A DNA stretch of 64,000 nt from Carallia brachiata (GCA_021464245.1 JADCRB010000029.1:2817813-2881812); one strand, 5' to 3'; shown: positions 1 through 23,905, counted from the stretch's first letter. Notes: generated by a model from the sequence alone, not told the origin. Translations and numbers: made by a program.

Positions 1-476
1 AGTTACAACTGCCAGGAAGACCTATTTACTTGCCATTCTTAAGTCAAAACTAGATGATGATCGCTAGTCAAGATCTCTGGCTGCTAGTTGAACAAAAAGG
101 TTACATCGACCCAAAATTAAACGAGGACTCATAAATTTAATCTCATTTATTAAGCGTAGTTGACACTTTTTTTAATGATTGATGGACTAATTATAATTCA
201 CAGTTAAAATTGAGTAGTGTAGATCAACGTCTAATCTCTTTAATTATCTAATTTTTGTGTAAAGACACTTTGTAAAACTAAATGTTGAATTTGATACGAG
301 CTCATCGGCTTCCCATTCTTGTTGAAAACACTTTGTCTGATTGACTATTCAAGATCCCTTCGTTTTTGGCTGGCACAAAGTTCGTGCTATCAGCTTTGAA
401 CGCATTGTCTTTCCGTCGTTCTTAAAGACACTTTCTTTCGACTGTGATTTTATTAATGGATAATAATAAATATTCT
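1..476. other. AT-rich intergenic DNA
   Basis: No open frame with plant codon character, no splice-linked exons and no transposon termini are visible. The only structure is a succession of A/T runs. Confidence 0.5.
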
Positions 477-605
477 AAAAATCGTGTTATGAAATATCCT
501 AAATTATAATTATAGAAAAATTATCAATCTTTTTAATACTGTTAAACAAAAAGATAATAATTTTTTTTTAATCATATATTTTATGATATTTTATAACACG
601 ATTTT
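477..605. repeat. Small palindromic MITE-like element
   Basis: The left end reads aaaatcgtgttatgaaatat and the right end is its inverted complement with one change (atattttataacacgatttt). The spacer is about 90 bp and AT-rich. This is foldback architecture typical of a miniature inverted-repeat element. I could not see a clear target duplication, so the superfamily is not assigned. Confidence 0.55.
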
Positions 606-853
606 GAAAATGTATTAATATCAACTGGCATGAAATATCAAATGTTGCCTGAGGTAGGTGGTTGTGCTTTGGCATCGCCATGTGATCTGAAACTAGCTAT
701 AGCTAGTGATCAACTGGCTTGTCTTTTTAAGTGTTGGCCGGCAGCATTAACGAAACCCTTTATATATAGGAATAGGAATACTCCTACTTTTTTTTTTTTT
801 TTTTCTGTTTTTATTATAAGAACGGAAGCACCTGTGAGGACCATACTTTGAAG

Positions 854-1294
854 CATGGTTGTAAAATCAGACGGACAGGTTGGTGGTCCGGTCCGGTTCA
901 AAATAAAAATTGAAGGAAACTCGGACTAGTTAGAACCAATCAAAATCGGTCAAGAACTGGTAAAAATCGGTTAAAACCGGACCGGTCCAACTAATTCAAG
1001 CAAATATAAAAATTCAAAAATTTTAATTTGATCCCACATTTTGTTTAAATTATAATTTGAGCTCTAACTTTATTAAAATTTTTAATTTAGTCCTAAATTT
1101 ATCATAACTTTCAATTTAATCCTTAAAACTAAAAAAATTAATATTTAATCACTATATATATATATATCATTAATTTAAATTACTTTTATACATATATATA
1201 TTATTAAATACCGGTTCAAATACTGATTCGACCGGTTGAATCTTGACTTACTAATATTCCTGATTCGATATCCGGTCCGATTCTGACAACTTTG
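854..1294 (-). mobile_element. hAT-type MITE, copy 1 (441 bp)
   Basis: The element is flanked by a perfect 8-bp direct repeat CTTTGAAG (846-853 and 1295-1302). The ends are inverted: catggttgtaaaatcaga on the left and, read from the right, caaagttgtcagaatcgg. An 8-bp duplication with CA-starting termini is the hAT signature. The ends are rich in CCGGT motifs and the middle is A/T-rich, with no coding capacity. It is related in reverse orientation to the copies at 27499 and 45704. Confidence 0.85.
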
Positions 1295-1302
1295 CTTTGA
1301 AG

Positions 1303-4300
1303 TTTGAACACCTTTTTTGAGACCAATTAGATTCAGATTTAGATTTTTTTGAGAATTATTTTTACTGAGGATAGTTCGGGACCTACATTTTTATAATAGA
1401 TTAAAGAGGGAAAGGAAAAAAAAAAGTAAGTAAGAAAATAAAGGAAAAAGAGAAAAGAGGAAGGAAGGGATTTTTTTTTTCCATGTGTTTGGAAAAGGAT
1501 GACGTGGCAAAAAAAATTTGTTTTAAAAAGGGAAGAAAATGAGAGAAAGATAATTATATTTGTTAAAATTTCAATGTTAACCTTATACATTAATTTTAAT
1601 AAAAAGAGTTAATATGGATAAACTGGGTATTTTAAAAAATAAATAAAAAAATTAATAATTTCTACTCAATTTGAGAAAAATTAATTTGGTAAGACAGAAA
1701 TTTTCCCTCCCACAATTCAGTAATGTGCAGTGGACATCACTTCATCAGTCGCGCATCAAGCAGATCGCATGTCAAGCAGAACAGGCATAAACATTTCTAC
1801 TAAGCGTCTGTTGGACAATTAGTAGTCTGTCTCAGGTGGACTTCTGACTTCTGAGTCTTTAGGTGACAAAACCTGTGTGGCGTACAGTGCTCCAATAAAG
1901 TGAAGATATCAGCGCAGAAAATTGCCGTACGTTTCATAGTTGTTGATAATCATGCGTCTTTATAACTGATATTTGTAGTTTCACCTCTCAATTTGTTAGA
2001 AATCTTATTTGGAGAAATAAGTTTATTTTTAATTAAATATAATTTATTTAATAACAATTAATAATTTTTTTTTTCTAATTTAACAATCTAACAGCCACTA
2101 AAAATGTGCCACTAAGTTTTTCCATTCTCCCTCTTCTAGTCTTTTTTTCTTTGGCTCTTGGTACACTTGTTTTTGTTTGTCATTTTTTTGGGAAATAATT
2201 TAGGTGGATGATCGAGACATGGGAGTTGGTAAAGCATTTGTGTTACAACGCTACAAGTATGTGGCAAGACCAATCTGACCATAAAAATATGAGCAACATT
2301 TTCATTGATAAAGCTTATGATTTGATAGGGAAAGTTTTTTTAAAAAATGAAACTCAATTTCTATTCGTCGTTTCATATTACTTTTGCACCCTCATGTGCA
2401 AATAGTTGGCATCAGCCAACCACCAAACAAGATATTATTGGCAAGAAACTGTTGATGTAATAAATAATACAATTTTGATTGTCGGACCAGAGAAGAGACA
2501 CAGGCGACAGGGGAGAGAGAAAGAGGGATAAGAGATAGTGAAATTTACAATAGATCGTACTAATTTTTTATTTTTATTTTTTTTTAATATTTTATGTGTA
2601 CATTCGATAAGTTTAGTGTATAATAGATATAAAAATAGAAAATTTGTAAATGTTCATGTGCAACAAGCTCAAGCTAACGTAAAATATATATATTATGTGT
2701 ATAATAATTAAAATTGATGTGTAACATATTTAAAGTTGACAACGTATAACAAGTTAAAATTAAAAATTAAAAAAAAAAAAGCAAAAACAGTCAAATGCCT
2801 GCATTGCTCCTGCGGCCTGATACCTCGTCCGAGTATCAAGACTCTAAAGAGTATTTAATACTTTTAAATGCCGGAACTCAACCAATAGCATTTAACGATT
2901 TAGCATCTACTTGACCCATAGTTTTCATTTTTCTTTGAAAGGGCAAAAGAAAGACTAGTATACTCACTCACCAATTAACACATCATTAACACTAAAATCA
3001 GTTAATTTATATCAACACAGAATCCATTAGATCCACACAGATTTCCTTATATCGAATATTAAATAGATGTGAACAAAACTAATTTTTCTTTAAGGCAAGT
3101 CACCAAGATATCCCGAAGAATACACCATTAATACCAGAATCAGTTTGTATGCATCAGCTCGGAATTTCTTTTTATGAGGTAGTGAGGAGAGCTGTTTACT
3201 CTATATGAGTAAAGAATTCATCGTTAATAAAAACAAACTGTTTTTTTTTTTTATTATTAAAACTCGTTGAATCATAAGTCATGAGTTATGTAGTTCTCCC
3301 AACTTTTTTAAATCTCACACCTCCACACAATATCAGAATTTAAGATATTTAACATAGAAATCTGAATTCTTATTGATTTTGATTTGGCGAGTGAGTATTC
3401 TTTCTGTATGTTTCTCCTTTTTCTTAGCTAAACAAAGATTTGGCGGTTATCGGATTGCAATTTTTCCATAATGAAGCGCAAGTCAAAGACTTTGAATTCT
3501 GCCTATGTGAAGGCAAGCCTGTTTTACTAACCTTGAAAGTTGAAACTTCCATGCGCTTCTTATGTCAACACATTTTTCTTTGGCGGTGGCGAGAAATCGG
3601 ATTTGGCGTTCACGTTGCTTGTTGGTACATGCCACATGACGTCAATAGTGAGAGATACATCAATGTCTTCACTATTGCAACAAGGACACGATTATGTAGA
3701 TATGTAAGATAAATAATGTTCTATATGATATTTAAGGGTATTTTATTAAATAATATAAATAATGTTCTATATGATATTTAAGGGCATTTTATCAAATATT
3801 ATTTATTTGATAAAATTATAAATAATTTAATAAATAAGTTAAATATTTAAATATTATTGGTTGTGAAAAAATATGACTTTTTATTAATCTCTTTAAGTCA
3901 AAAATCATATCTTAATAATAGACAACTCTTGAAGTCTATAAATAATAGGAGTCTGATTTTCTCTCTACCCCTTACAATATCTTGATAAACATTTGATAAT
4001 ATTAGTGTTAAAATTATAAACACTTACCGATGTATTCCTATCATTAAGGAAGGAGTCTAGGGAGAGAAACTATTTTCTATTAATTTTCCGCACTAAAAGT
4101 TGCTTCAAGTATCATAAAGGTTGAGGTACGTTTCTCTTTTTATTTCTGTGTGATAAATATGAAGTTCTACGATCCATTATTAAGTTATTTTATGCCCAAT
4201 TGTTAATGAATAAGTATGATTTCAATTATGTCTTACAAGGCAAGCAATCTGCGTTACGTGGAAAACATACAATCAATTCAATAGTTTATTTCCTTTTTTT

Positions 4301-5351
4301 TTAAATTCAATACATTTTTTACGATCTAATGGTTCAAATCTTATATTTCAATTTTGTACTTACAAAGTACCCCCAAATGGCACTCCTTACAAAGCACCAA
4401 AGTAAGTACATCTAATAGATTATTTGTTTTTCTTTTTCTCTTTTTTTTTAAATTCAATTATTTAACGATTAATATTACTTTAATTTTACTTTAATTTTAT
4501 ATAATATTTTCCTAAAATATATCATAAAATGGATTACAAATATATTATAAATGTGGATTCCTTACAGCAAATAGTACTGTGACTGTGATTACAAACATAT
4601 TTGCTGTGAGAACATTTATGTAAAGGAATCCGCAAATTGAACAAAATTGAAAAAAAGAATTACAAAAAAAAAAAAAGAGTATTTGACTATCATAGAGGAA
4701 ATTAAATTCTCTCACTTTGGATAGAATTGAAAGCCACTTGCAAGATGAGATTTTACAAATTCTTCATAAAGAAGATAAAGGGATGTTGACTAACTAACTT
4801 ATTTTTATAATAACCTCTTATTTCGCCTCATGTTTAATATTATAATGATTTAATTTTATCACAATGTCTTAGACTTTAGATTAGTTCAAAAAAGAGTTAG
4901 AAGAATTGTGAAAATTAAAATAGGGATTGCGTGAAAATCACTAAACCAAACTGTCTCCATATATTTGACCCAAAAGATACATTCCATATAAATGCACTGT
5001 TGTATAGTACTCACACTAAAAAAAGAAAAACCTTGTTCACAGAGTCTTCCCTTTAAACATCTAATTCTTTTTTTTAATTAGTTATAACTAAGACTCAATT
5101 ATTTTAATTTTAAAGACGACTCTAATAATTTTTTATCTTCTTTAGCAACGACGGCGTGGTGGTCGAAACGATCACTATGAAGTCACACACATTGATAAAA
5201 TCACAAACGAAGAATCATCAAGCATTGAACTGAGAAGCGAACAAACAGCGGGAGCTAATAGTTTTGTTCGTTATTTCCATGTGCTATGTAACTTTTTCAC
5301 AAATCTATATGACGCTAGCATTGGTTGTATGTCCCTAGAGCTGTTTATATA
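1303..5351. other. Gene-free intergenic region
   Basis: About 4 kb of AT-rich DNA. Open frames here (for example 2208-2405 and 3440-3712) are short, lack recognisable domains, and the second has no ATG. Between about 3920 and 4140 there is a stretch with a TATA-like tataaata and mixed composition that might be an old LTR or SINE relic, but no partner repeat or terminal motif was found. Confidence 0.4.
3709..3800. repeat. Tandem duplication, 2 x 46 bp
   Basis: Two adjacent near-identical 46-bp units, each starting ataaataatgttctatatg, at 3709-3754 and 3755-3800. They differ by a few substitutions near the 3' end. This looks like a local slippage duplication. Confidence 0.7.
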
Positions 5352-5509
5352 GTCGCATACACTCTGGCACGCCGAAGCCTATCTCATTTAGGGGATGCCG
5401 TTTGGACTAGATCAAGCTTTCCTTGTGTCTTTTCGTTGTTGGATAAAGACGTACCTGACCTTTCGGCATAATTGAATTTCATGTTTTCATTCTCAAAAAA
5501 AAAAAAAAA
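5352..5509 (+). mobile_element. 5'-truncated LINE relic (RNase H end plus poly-A)
   Basis: One frame from 5352 to the TAA at 5469-5471 reads VAYTLARRSLSHLGDAVW and onward. This resembles the C-terminal end of the RNase H domain of plant L1-type LINEs (the pattern A-x-x-LARR-x-LS). It is followed by a short 3' UTR and 15 consecutive A residues at 5495-5509. Upstream sequence may continue the element but is too decayed to read. It lies on the opposite strand from the large LINE at 30948-36768. Confidence 0.6.
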
Positions 5510-6258
5510 GAGAAGAAGGGTTTTTAATTATATCGAAAGAAGATTAATTAATTGTTTAAGTTATACTTAACACCAATGTTTTAGATATTGCTTTCGACTC
5601 TTCAATATATAAAATTTAAATCATAATTTCTGTTAAAACCATGTGACCATATCCAGCACAAAGTTCATCAGAAAATCAAAATGAAAGAAACAAGTTTGGG
5701 AAAGATTTATCAGTTAATAGTCTTAAAATACCCCTGTATATCTGAAACAAAAAAAAAAAAGGGGGAAATATCCCTCTATTTGGCAAGTTTTAACTATTTG
5801 CGATTTTGTCAAGGCAAGAATTTGTTTGGTTAATTTATATTAATTTAACGAGAATTCTTAATAAAATAGCTAACATTGACAGCAATATTAAAAAACAATA
5901 CACTCCGTGCTAATCCATTATAGAGAGTGCATCTTAGGCCTTCTTTAAGTGAATTGAATGAACATAACATATATTTATTTGACTCATTAATAAGTTATGC
6001 AGATAAAGTTCAATAAAATTTTATTCATTAATATAGAAGTCAATACAAACCATAGGTCAAAATGATCTCTTTTAATGTAGACATAAATGTGTTTCTTGTA
6101 ATTCATATAAACTCCATTCATTATATATATATATCGTAACTAACGTAAGTTTTGAGCAAGAGAAAAGGATTTTGGTATCTTAGGAATTAACTTAGCTCAA
6201 AGAGAAAAAGACGAAGTAGAAAGGGAAAGACAGAGATAGAAAGAATGAAGAAACGAAA
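5510..6258. other. AT-rich intergenic DNA
   Basis: No genes or element termini recognised. It contains a short (TA)n run near 6124-6134. Confidence 0.4.
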
Positions 6259-6408
6259 GGGACATAGATGAGTGAATACAAAGAATGTGAAAAACGATAA
6301 TATCAAAAAATATGAAAATTAGGAATCTGAATAGGGACATAGATGAGTGATATACAGAGAATGTAAAAAACATGATATCAAATAATATGAAAATGAGGAA
6401 TCTGAATA
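6259..6408. repeat. Tandem duplication, 2 x 75 bp
   Basis: Two adjacent copies (6259-6333 and 6334-6408) both start gggacatagatgagtga and end aggaatctgaat. They differ by scattered substitutions. Non-coding. Confidence 0.75.
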
Positions 6409-6780
6409 TTTATTTTTTTGATTTTAAAATATGATTTGTAAAAGAATCAATTTTAAATTTGAAAATAAAATGAATAAAGCGACAGTCATCAAACAAAATT
6501 TTCCTTACCCACATAAAAATTAATCAAAAATTCAAAAATTGCAGTGATACCATATAGACCCTTAATAATTAATTTATGGATGACTATATGACTTAGGTTC
6601 AATCATACAAGGTAGATAAATTTTACTAAAAGATAAATCTACTTACCGAAAATAACATTATAATTAAAACCTCAAATAAAAGTACTAATCACATTTGTCA
6701 AGTTCATTGACGTAATGAATGTAAATTCTTAATTAAGGTAATACTCACAAAAATCCAAATTCATTTCTTTTTCGTTCTTA

Positions 6781-7118
6781 ATTAAACATCTTGGGCGGCT
6801 GTGCTCTGGCACGCGCAAGACAACCGCCCAAAACAACAGCTACAAAACCCATCGTCGCGGCGCTTCGTAGCCGAGCCGAACCCTAAACAGCATAGAAGGC
6901 CAGGCAAACGAAAACGTAAACGTTTCCGAATAAGTACGGCCAGAACAGCGAGGCCACCCGCCGTCCTTGGTGAGCTGGAGGTGGCGGGACCCACCTCACG
7001 AGCGGCTGCCGCTTGCCGCATAGGCCAGAGAGCCAGACGCGTGGCAATTGCTGTAAGTCCTGAACTGGCCAAAGCACCTTTTTCTGTCGTCTCTGCATTG
7101 CAAGACTCTTATTTTTAG
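6781..7118. other. Isolated GC-rich block with telobox-like motif, function unknown
   Basis: A 330-bp GC-rich island stands out in AT-rich DNA. It is open in several frames on both strands, but the long frames begin with GTG or TTG rather than ATG and match no family I recognise. It contains a telobox-like aaccctaaa at about 6879. It could be a captured gene fragment, a relic first exon, or an upstream regulatory or transcribed region. From 7119 to about 7500 it is followed by degenerate A/G-rich repeats of the form gagagaaaa. Confidence 0.3.
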
Positions 7119-7948
7119 AATATGTTTGGAGTGTAAGAAAAAGAAGAGAAAGGAGAAAAAATAAAAAATAAAAAAAAAAAAAAAATAAATTATTTAAAAT
7201 GATAGAAAAATTGAAAGAAAGAAAGTAGGTGAAAGAAAATATAAATAATAATTTATCAGAGAAAAAGTGCGAGAAAATAAAATTGTTTGGAGTGATAGGA
7301 AAAAAGTGAGAGAAAAAAAGTATGGTAAAAGAAAAGGTAAATATAATTTATGAGAGAAAAAGTAGAGAGAAAATAAAATTATTTGCAGTGGTGTAAAAGG
7401 TAAGGAGAAAGAAAAATATAAAAGAAAAATAAATAATAATAATTATATTTTTCTTTTTCTCTCTAATTTTTTTTCACACCAAATATAGCATTAGGATAAT
7501 AAATAAAAAAAAAGATGGGAAGACCGAGAGAGGCAAATAAAAAGATGTCTATAATATAATAGTAAAAAATATTTTATAATGATATTAATATTTTATAATA
7601 AAATATAATATGATAGTTTTTTATATTATGTATTATTAATTTTATTATAAAAATAATTATAATTATTATATTATTAATATTTTTTCTGTTTATTAACCTT
7701 TGTTTATACACCTGCATCCAATAAATAAAAGACAATAAGTAGGAACAATTAGCTAACAGTCGAATACTGAATAATGTTAAATGAATTATAACGAATATAT
7801 AATTGTTATTTAAAAGTATATTACATAATATAATTTATAAAAAATAAATAAATAAAAATCCTGCTTTTCCAGTTCTGCCCCTGTGGTCCCCACTTTCACA
7901 ACGCACTGCTGGTCGCGCTCATTCCAAGAACACCACTTTTTTTTTCTC

Positions 7949-7955
7949 TATAAAT
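7949..7955 (+). promoter_or_regulatory. Probable TATA box of the GOGAT gene
   Basis: TATAAAT lies in a C/T-rich context about 30 bp before a CT-rich leader that begins near 7980. The following leader, rich in TCTC repeats, is typical of plant 5' UTRs. This places transcription start at roughly 7980, about 720 bp before the start codon. Confidence 0.6.
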
Positions 7956-8139
7956 TGAGCTCGCTGGGTGCGTAGAAAAACGCCTCCGCTCTCGCCCTTG
8001 CTGGCTGTCTCTGCAAGAGTGCTCTCTTTCTCTCTCTCTCTTTATTTCTTCTATTCGCTGTCTCGTTGTTTCTTCTCTATTTTTCGTTGTTTTGTTCTTT
8101 TTAAGTTGTGACTAAAACTCAAACTCGAGATAGACTGTT

Positions 8140-8642
8140 ATGTCGAACTGTCCTGTCCAGTAAGTTCATTGGATCTTTGTTATTTTGTTTAGCCTACCTT
8201 ACGTAGGACTTCCTTTTCTCTATTCTTACCAAGTTGGTGGTTGTGGGGGTTGGTGGATCTCCCTTTAAAAGAAAGTTGGAGATTCTCTTAGATTTATTTT
8301 GAGTTTCTAAATTAATCACCAAAAAATTTTGTGAGGAAAGAAGTCTTATCTACCTTGGATTGGATCCCATTCTTTTCGAGGTCTCATTGGAACTCAAATC
8401 ACTTTGGTTTTGATGTTATATATATATATATTATATATAAGAAAGAAATAATAAAATGGAAGTAGAGAGATTTTCGTTAATGATTTTCTCCTGATATTTC
8501 GGTTCTGTTTTTTTTTTTTTAAATTCTCAGAGAGTTAGTTTTTCGTTATCTATTTTTTTATTTCTTTCATTTGTATCTTAACCAACAGAACAAGAAAAGC
8601 AAACACACGAGCACAGAGAGAGAGAGAGAGAGAGAGATTTAA
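8140..8642 (+). promoter_or_regulatory. Leader intron and upstream ORF of the GOGAT gene (predicted)
   Basis: A donor-like GTAAGT at 8160-8165 and a strong acceptor at 8529-8530 (long T tract, then aaattctcag) predict a 371-bp 5' UTR intron. Removing it deletes ATGs near 8411 and 8456, leaving the main ATG at 8703 preceded by only one upstream ATG, at 8140. Unspliced, that upstream ORF is 7 codons and stops at 8161-8163. Spliced, it runs 43 codons to the TAA at 8640-8642. This is an inference from sequence only. Confidence 0.45.
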
Positions 8643-8702
8643 TAAAAGCAAGATTGGTTCTTACCATTTGTCGGTTTCGGTTCTGTTTCGCTCATCTGTC
8701 TA

Positions 8703-19998
<11,296 letters not shown>

Positions 19999-20400
19999 AC
20001 TTCATACTTTGATACTCATACTATGCTGAAAAGAAACAGAACTGATGCAATGTAGGCCAGTTATCCTGTCATCTACCACCTAGAGAAGATCACAAGAGGG
20101 AATGAATCATCTTCAGAAACAATTGAAAGGATATGCAATTCCCACTTGAGAAACTGTAAGGAAGGTTGTGCGGACGAGCGGTGACAAGCAATGATGACTG
20201 CGGGGCTGGTACAGGAAGTAGGAATTGTTGTTTTCTTTTTTTTTTTGTAATGCGTCTGATAGCTTGCAGATAAGCTATGTTTGATGTTTTAGCTCCTGTG
20301 GTGTTACCAAGGAATAATCCACAGTTTTGTTTTTGAGATGCTTGATTGAAATATAACAGGGTAAATTTTCAAAAGCGATCTTTCCATGACTTGTTCTCCA
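19999..20400 (+). other. Probable 3' UTR of the GOGAT gene
   Basis: Mixed-composition sequence follows the TAA. A T-run and GT-rich tract occur near 20230-20290 and A/T-rich signals near 20310-20360. The gene is convergent with the minus-strand gene ending at 20655, so the two 3' ends lie only a few hundred bases apart. Confidence 0.4.
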
Positions 20401-20654
20401 GTGCAATAACATTCTTTTCTACACACCTAAACAATGTGAACTTGTGAACCATGCAACTTTCTTCCATTTACAAATGCTCAAAACCCATATGAGCACTTAC
20501 CGAGCAACAGATGGTTATTTAAGTATTTCGTCAGGAATTCAACATATTATGCAACAGATGCAAATGAAAGTTCACACTTGGTACAGCAAAAGAACGGATC
20601 CAATGTTAGCCTTATTTTACAAGCCTTCATCAGCATGAATTATTAGCCGCAGTC

Positions 20655-23600
20655 TCAGAAGCAGCCACCAAGCTGCAGAGATGAATAATTTATGCATATC
20701 AATATCAAGTCCAGAACAAGAACTGTATTAATAAGATGACAAAGGGAGAGTAGGCATTATATTGGTTATCTAATTGACCTTAACAAGAGATATGCAAGCA
20801 TTCTTCAACTATGTTTTATTAGTCAAACTAGCGGAATGTTTGATCATCCAAAAAAAACTAACCAAAACATTTTTTTTCAAGAAAAATTCTTTAAATTGCA
20901 AAGTGGGATGAGATGCCTAACTCTTTTTTATATTAAAATATTTCAATTGAACCTTTCAAAAGTGGACATATTGCATATATGAGCTATGTTTCAAAACTTG
21001 CCCAAAAAAACAAATAAACGATCAAATTATTCTTTCCTGCATTACAAAACTGAATTTATTTTCTCTAATAAAGTCAATCTCTTTAAAATGGGGATGGGTA
21101 TTAGTTTGATTTTACTTGATTTTGACTTAGATAAAGTAGATTATAAATATAAATATGTTACAGAGACTTGGGGTATTTCATATACAATAATCCTTCATTT
21201 CTGTCACTTCAAACACAATAACACTTGATTTCCAAACATTATAAGTTACAACATACCGCACGCGGTGATCCCATATCACACCCAATGAGATCACCCCAGT
21301 TGATGTGATCAATACGGTAATGAAATCACCGGGGTGACCTATAAAATAGCTATCAAATAGGCATGTCAAGTCCAGGAAACAAGACAACTAGACAACTTTT
21401 TGCAACATGTTCTACTTTTGTTTTTCCAGTGAGTGGTATTTAGGTCATTTTACTCGTCAAGTTGGCACACTAATATAAATTTTGTCTTTATACCTGGTTC
21501 AAATAGCCTGATTGGTATTTCAAACAATTTTTTATTATAACTGATTAGCATCATATACTGTAGGTTCAAGGTACTATCATCTCAATAGTTCATACTCCAG
21601 GCAAGATATTCAATTATGCACGAGAAAGATTTTTTTTTTACCAGAATAGCTTCTATTTCCCTCTCTGTAACAGGTGTACGTTTAGGCTGAAGAGATGCTT
21701 TTCCCCCCACAGCAGTGTTCAATGGTGGCGCTGGAACATCTGATTTTGACATGAAACCTTGGTGAGTGACCTCATCAGAGGATGCTGCTTGAGTTAGAGT
21801 AGTACAGGACCAATAAACAAAAAAAACAATGAGTCTTGGAGCATGTCTTTATTTATACCCAATAAAATGCAAATAACATAGAGCAAACTGTGTTATTATA
21901 AAACACCAGCAGCCATGCTTTTACGATGTTGTGCCATTTAACATTGACTTCTTCTCTTGTGGTATGTTTAAACAATTTTAAACACAGATTACAACTTTCT
22001 TGGAATATGACTGAGTTCATCCCCATAGTTTGAGCATCGACATAAATTAGGTTCATTTCCACTGCAACAGATAAGCCACTACTAACATCAGATTTCCTTT
22101 TCAAGTTGATGAAGCATGAGAACTAGACGACAGAGGGATGAAGAGAATAAATAAATGCAGGCATGTCAGAATAAAGTAGGACTCAGGCAAGACAAAAAGC
22201 TCAACAAGTTGCAATGTGCACCATACAGATTTTGTCAAAATGAAAATTCAGCTCCATGATATTGAATTTTGCATTATGTGTTCAGCTCAATCATTGCAAA
22301 GGTACCATTATGTCACAAAATCAGCCAGTGATTATCAATGCAAATTCTGTGCCCACACAAGCAATACAGACTATTTCTCTATACAACCAGCAAGCAATGT
22401 ATGTGAAAGTTGTGCCCTCACGGCTAATATAGCCTACTACTCCAGAGAGCGATCAAGCAACATAGCCTATTTCTTCAGAGAAAAGATATATTGCAGACTA
22501 CACCACAGATGAAATTAAGAAAGTTTGACTTCATAGAAGCAGTTCCTAAGGTGGTAAGGCCCATTCACACAAAGTGAAGGATTGGGGAACAAAGTGGATT
22601 GGTCTGCTCACTAAGGGAGGAGCTCCAGCCTAAGGACAGTCCTTAGGCCAGACACAGGTCTGAGGAAAGCCCGAAGAAGGTGGGCTTCATTATCCTTCTA
22701 ACTATTTTAACTGTTGATCTCCATGGCCCTTGTAAAAACTTCAATAGATCCTTTCATTGGTCCTATTTTACCTATAAACTAAGCGAATGAAGTGTCTAAA
22801 AAAGAACTCCCTATCATGGTTCCCTTGCCCAGAGTCTGCAATTAATAGTTAAACAAGAGTATTTCTGTGTAGCACTATAAATTTCCAGCAATACGTTCGT
22901 TAACATGTACAGAGATCAACGGCAAACCTGCTCCTATACTTTAAGCCACTGAAACTTTCTTCATTAGGTTTAACCCTAATGCTTCTTTAGCCTTCTCTCT
23001 ATATTGTTGTAATTGTCCTCAGATTAAACCATTCCTAGAAGCAAAATCTCGGTTTTTATCATGTTTGATTAAGCATGTGTTCCAATATTTTTCTCCAAAT
23101 CCTTGTCCCTTTTCTGTAGGTTGCCTTAGCATGCCCTGCACACCCTTTTGTTCAGTCTTTCTAAACAATAGAAGAGTGGAGACTACTTCTCTGCCATAGC
23201 TTTCTGCTTAAGGTCGGCCTGGAAGGCACCAAAATCTGCTAATTACTTGACTCAATTTTAAAAACTCCTAAAGCGGAGACTGACCTATAACAGGAGAAAT
23301 ACCAAACTTTTCCTCCTTGCAATTGCATGTAAATACAAAAACACGTAATTTGCAAAGAACACGAAAAATACATAAATTGCTCAGCAACGACAAAGTTTGT
23401 CATCACAATTGTCTAATGCTTTAAATTCAAGAAACCCCACCACAAAAAAAAAAAAGAAAAGAAAAAACAATTGTCTCAGTTTGATGCAAAGGTTTAACAA
23501 ATACAATGGCTAAGCAGACCCCATTTTGCGAAATTGAATCAAAAAGGCTGAAGCTTTTTTCTCATCATCAAAAGCTGCCAAATTGTAAGCCTTTTATTTA

Positions 23601-23819
23601 TGACTTTTATACTTGTTTCAGGTGAGCTCTTGTTTTTTTTTTTTTCTTTTATCCTCCAAAAAGAAAAGCAGAAGAGAGAAATAGGAAGTAAGGAAAAGGA
23701 GTAACCTGAGGAGGAGGAGGAGGAGGAGGAGGAAGAAGAAGAAGCAACTTTCGGATGTCGCTCTGGAAACTTGATGCGCGGAATTCTCCTCATTAGCTGC
23801 CCTCCTCCTCCTCCTCCAC

Positions 23820-23823
<4 letters not shown>
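20655..23823 (-). CDS. KGD4/MRPS36-like small subunit of the 2-oxoglutarate dehydrogenase complex, 3 exons
   Basis: Exons on the minus strand are 23823-23706, 21784-21642 and 20672-20655. Phases agree and give 92 residues. The N-terminus has a glycine run, then MRRIPRIKFPERHP. A 12-serine run follows. The C-terminus reads PVTEREIEAIL joined to LGGCF and stop. This two-ended pattern (I-K-F-P-x-R near the N-terminus, E-x-E-x-I-x-x-G-G at the C-terminus) matches KGD4/MRPS36 of animals and yeast, which ties the E3 subunit to the E1-E2 core in mitochondria. The last exon encodes five residues plus stop. The intron 1 acceptor is a tandem AAGCAG that could add or omit one alanine. An in-frame upstream ATG at 23874 would translate the GA repeat, so I prefer 23823. 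Exon joining and the family call are inferred from motifs. Confidence 0.68.

Positions 23824-23851
<28 letters not shown>
23823..23851. repeat. (TC)n microsatellite in the KGD4-like leader
   Basis: About 14 TC units lie directly upstream of the chosen ATG (minus strand), so the transcript carries a GA repeat just before the start codon. A GAG/GAA trinucleotide run at 23709-23742 encodes the serine tract of exon 1. Confidence 0.85.
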
Positions 23852-23854
<3 letters not shown>

Positions 23855-23905
23855 GCTATGCGCCTGTGGGACATTAAGATAAGCGCCAACTACTAGGACA
23901 TCCAT

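Noticed and set aside
3440..3712. 90-codon frame
   Set aside because: No ATG start, no domain and AT-rich context.
21853..22104. Possible extra exon of the KGD4-like gene
   Set aside because: Exons 1 and 2 already join in phase and give both conserved ends. This frame shows no family similarity.
22216..22512. 98-codon Cys-rich frame
   Set aside because: It lies on the opposite strand inside intron 1 of the KGD4-like gene, with no recognised motif and no exon partners.
23618..23905. Minus-strand ORF with Arg/Glu and Leu runs
   Set aside because: It arises from GA and GAG repeats. The neighbouring frame gives the KGD4-like exon 1.
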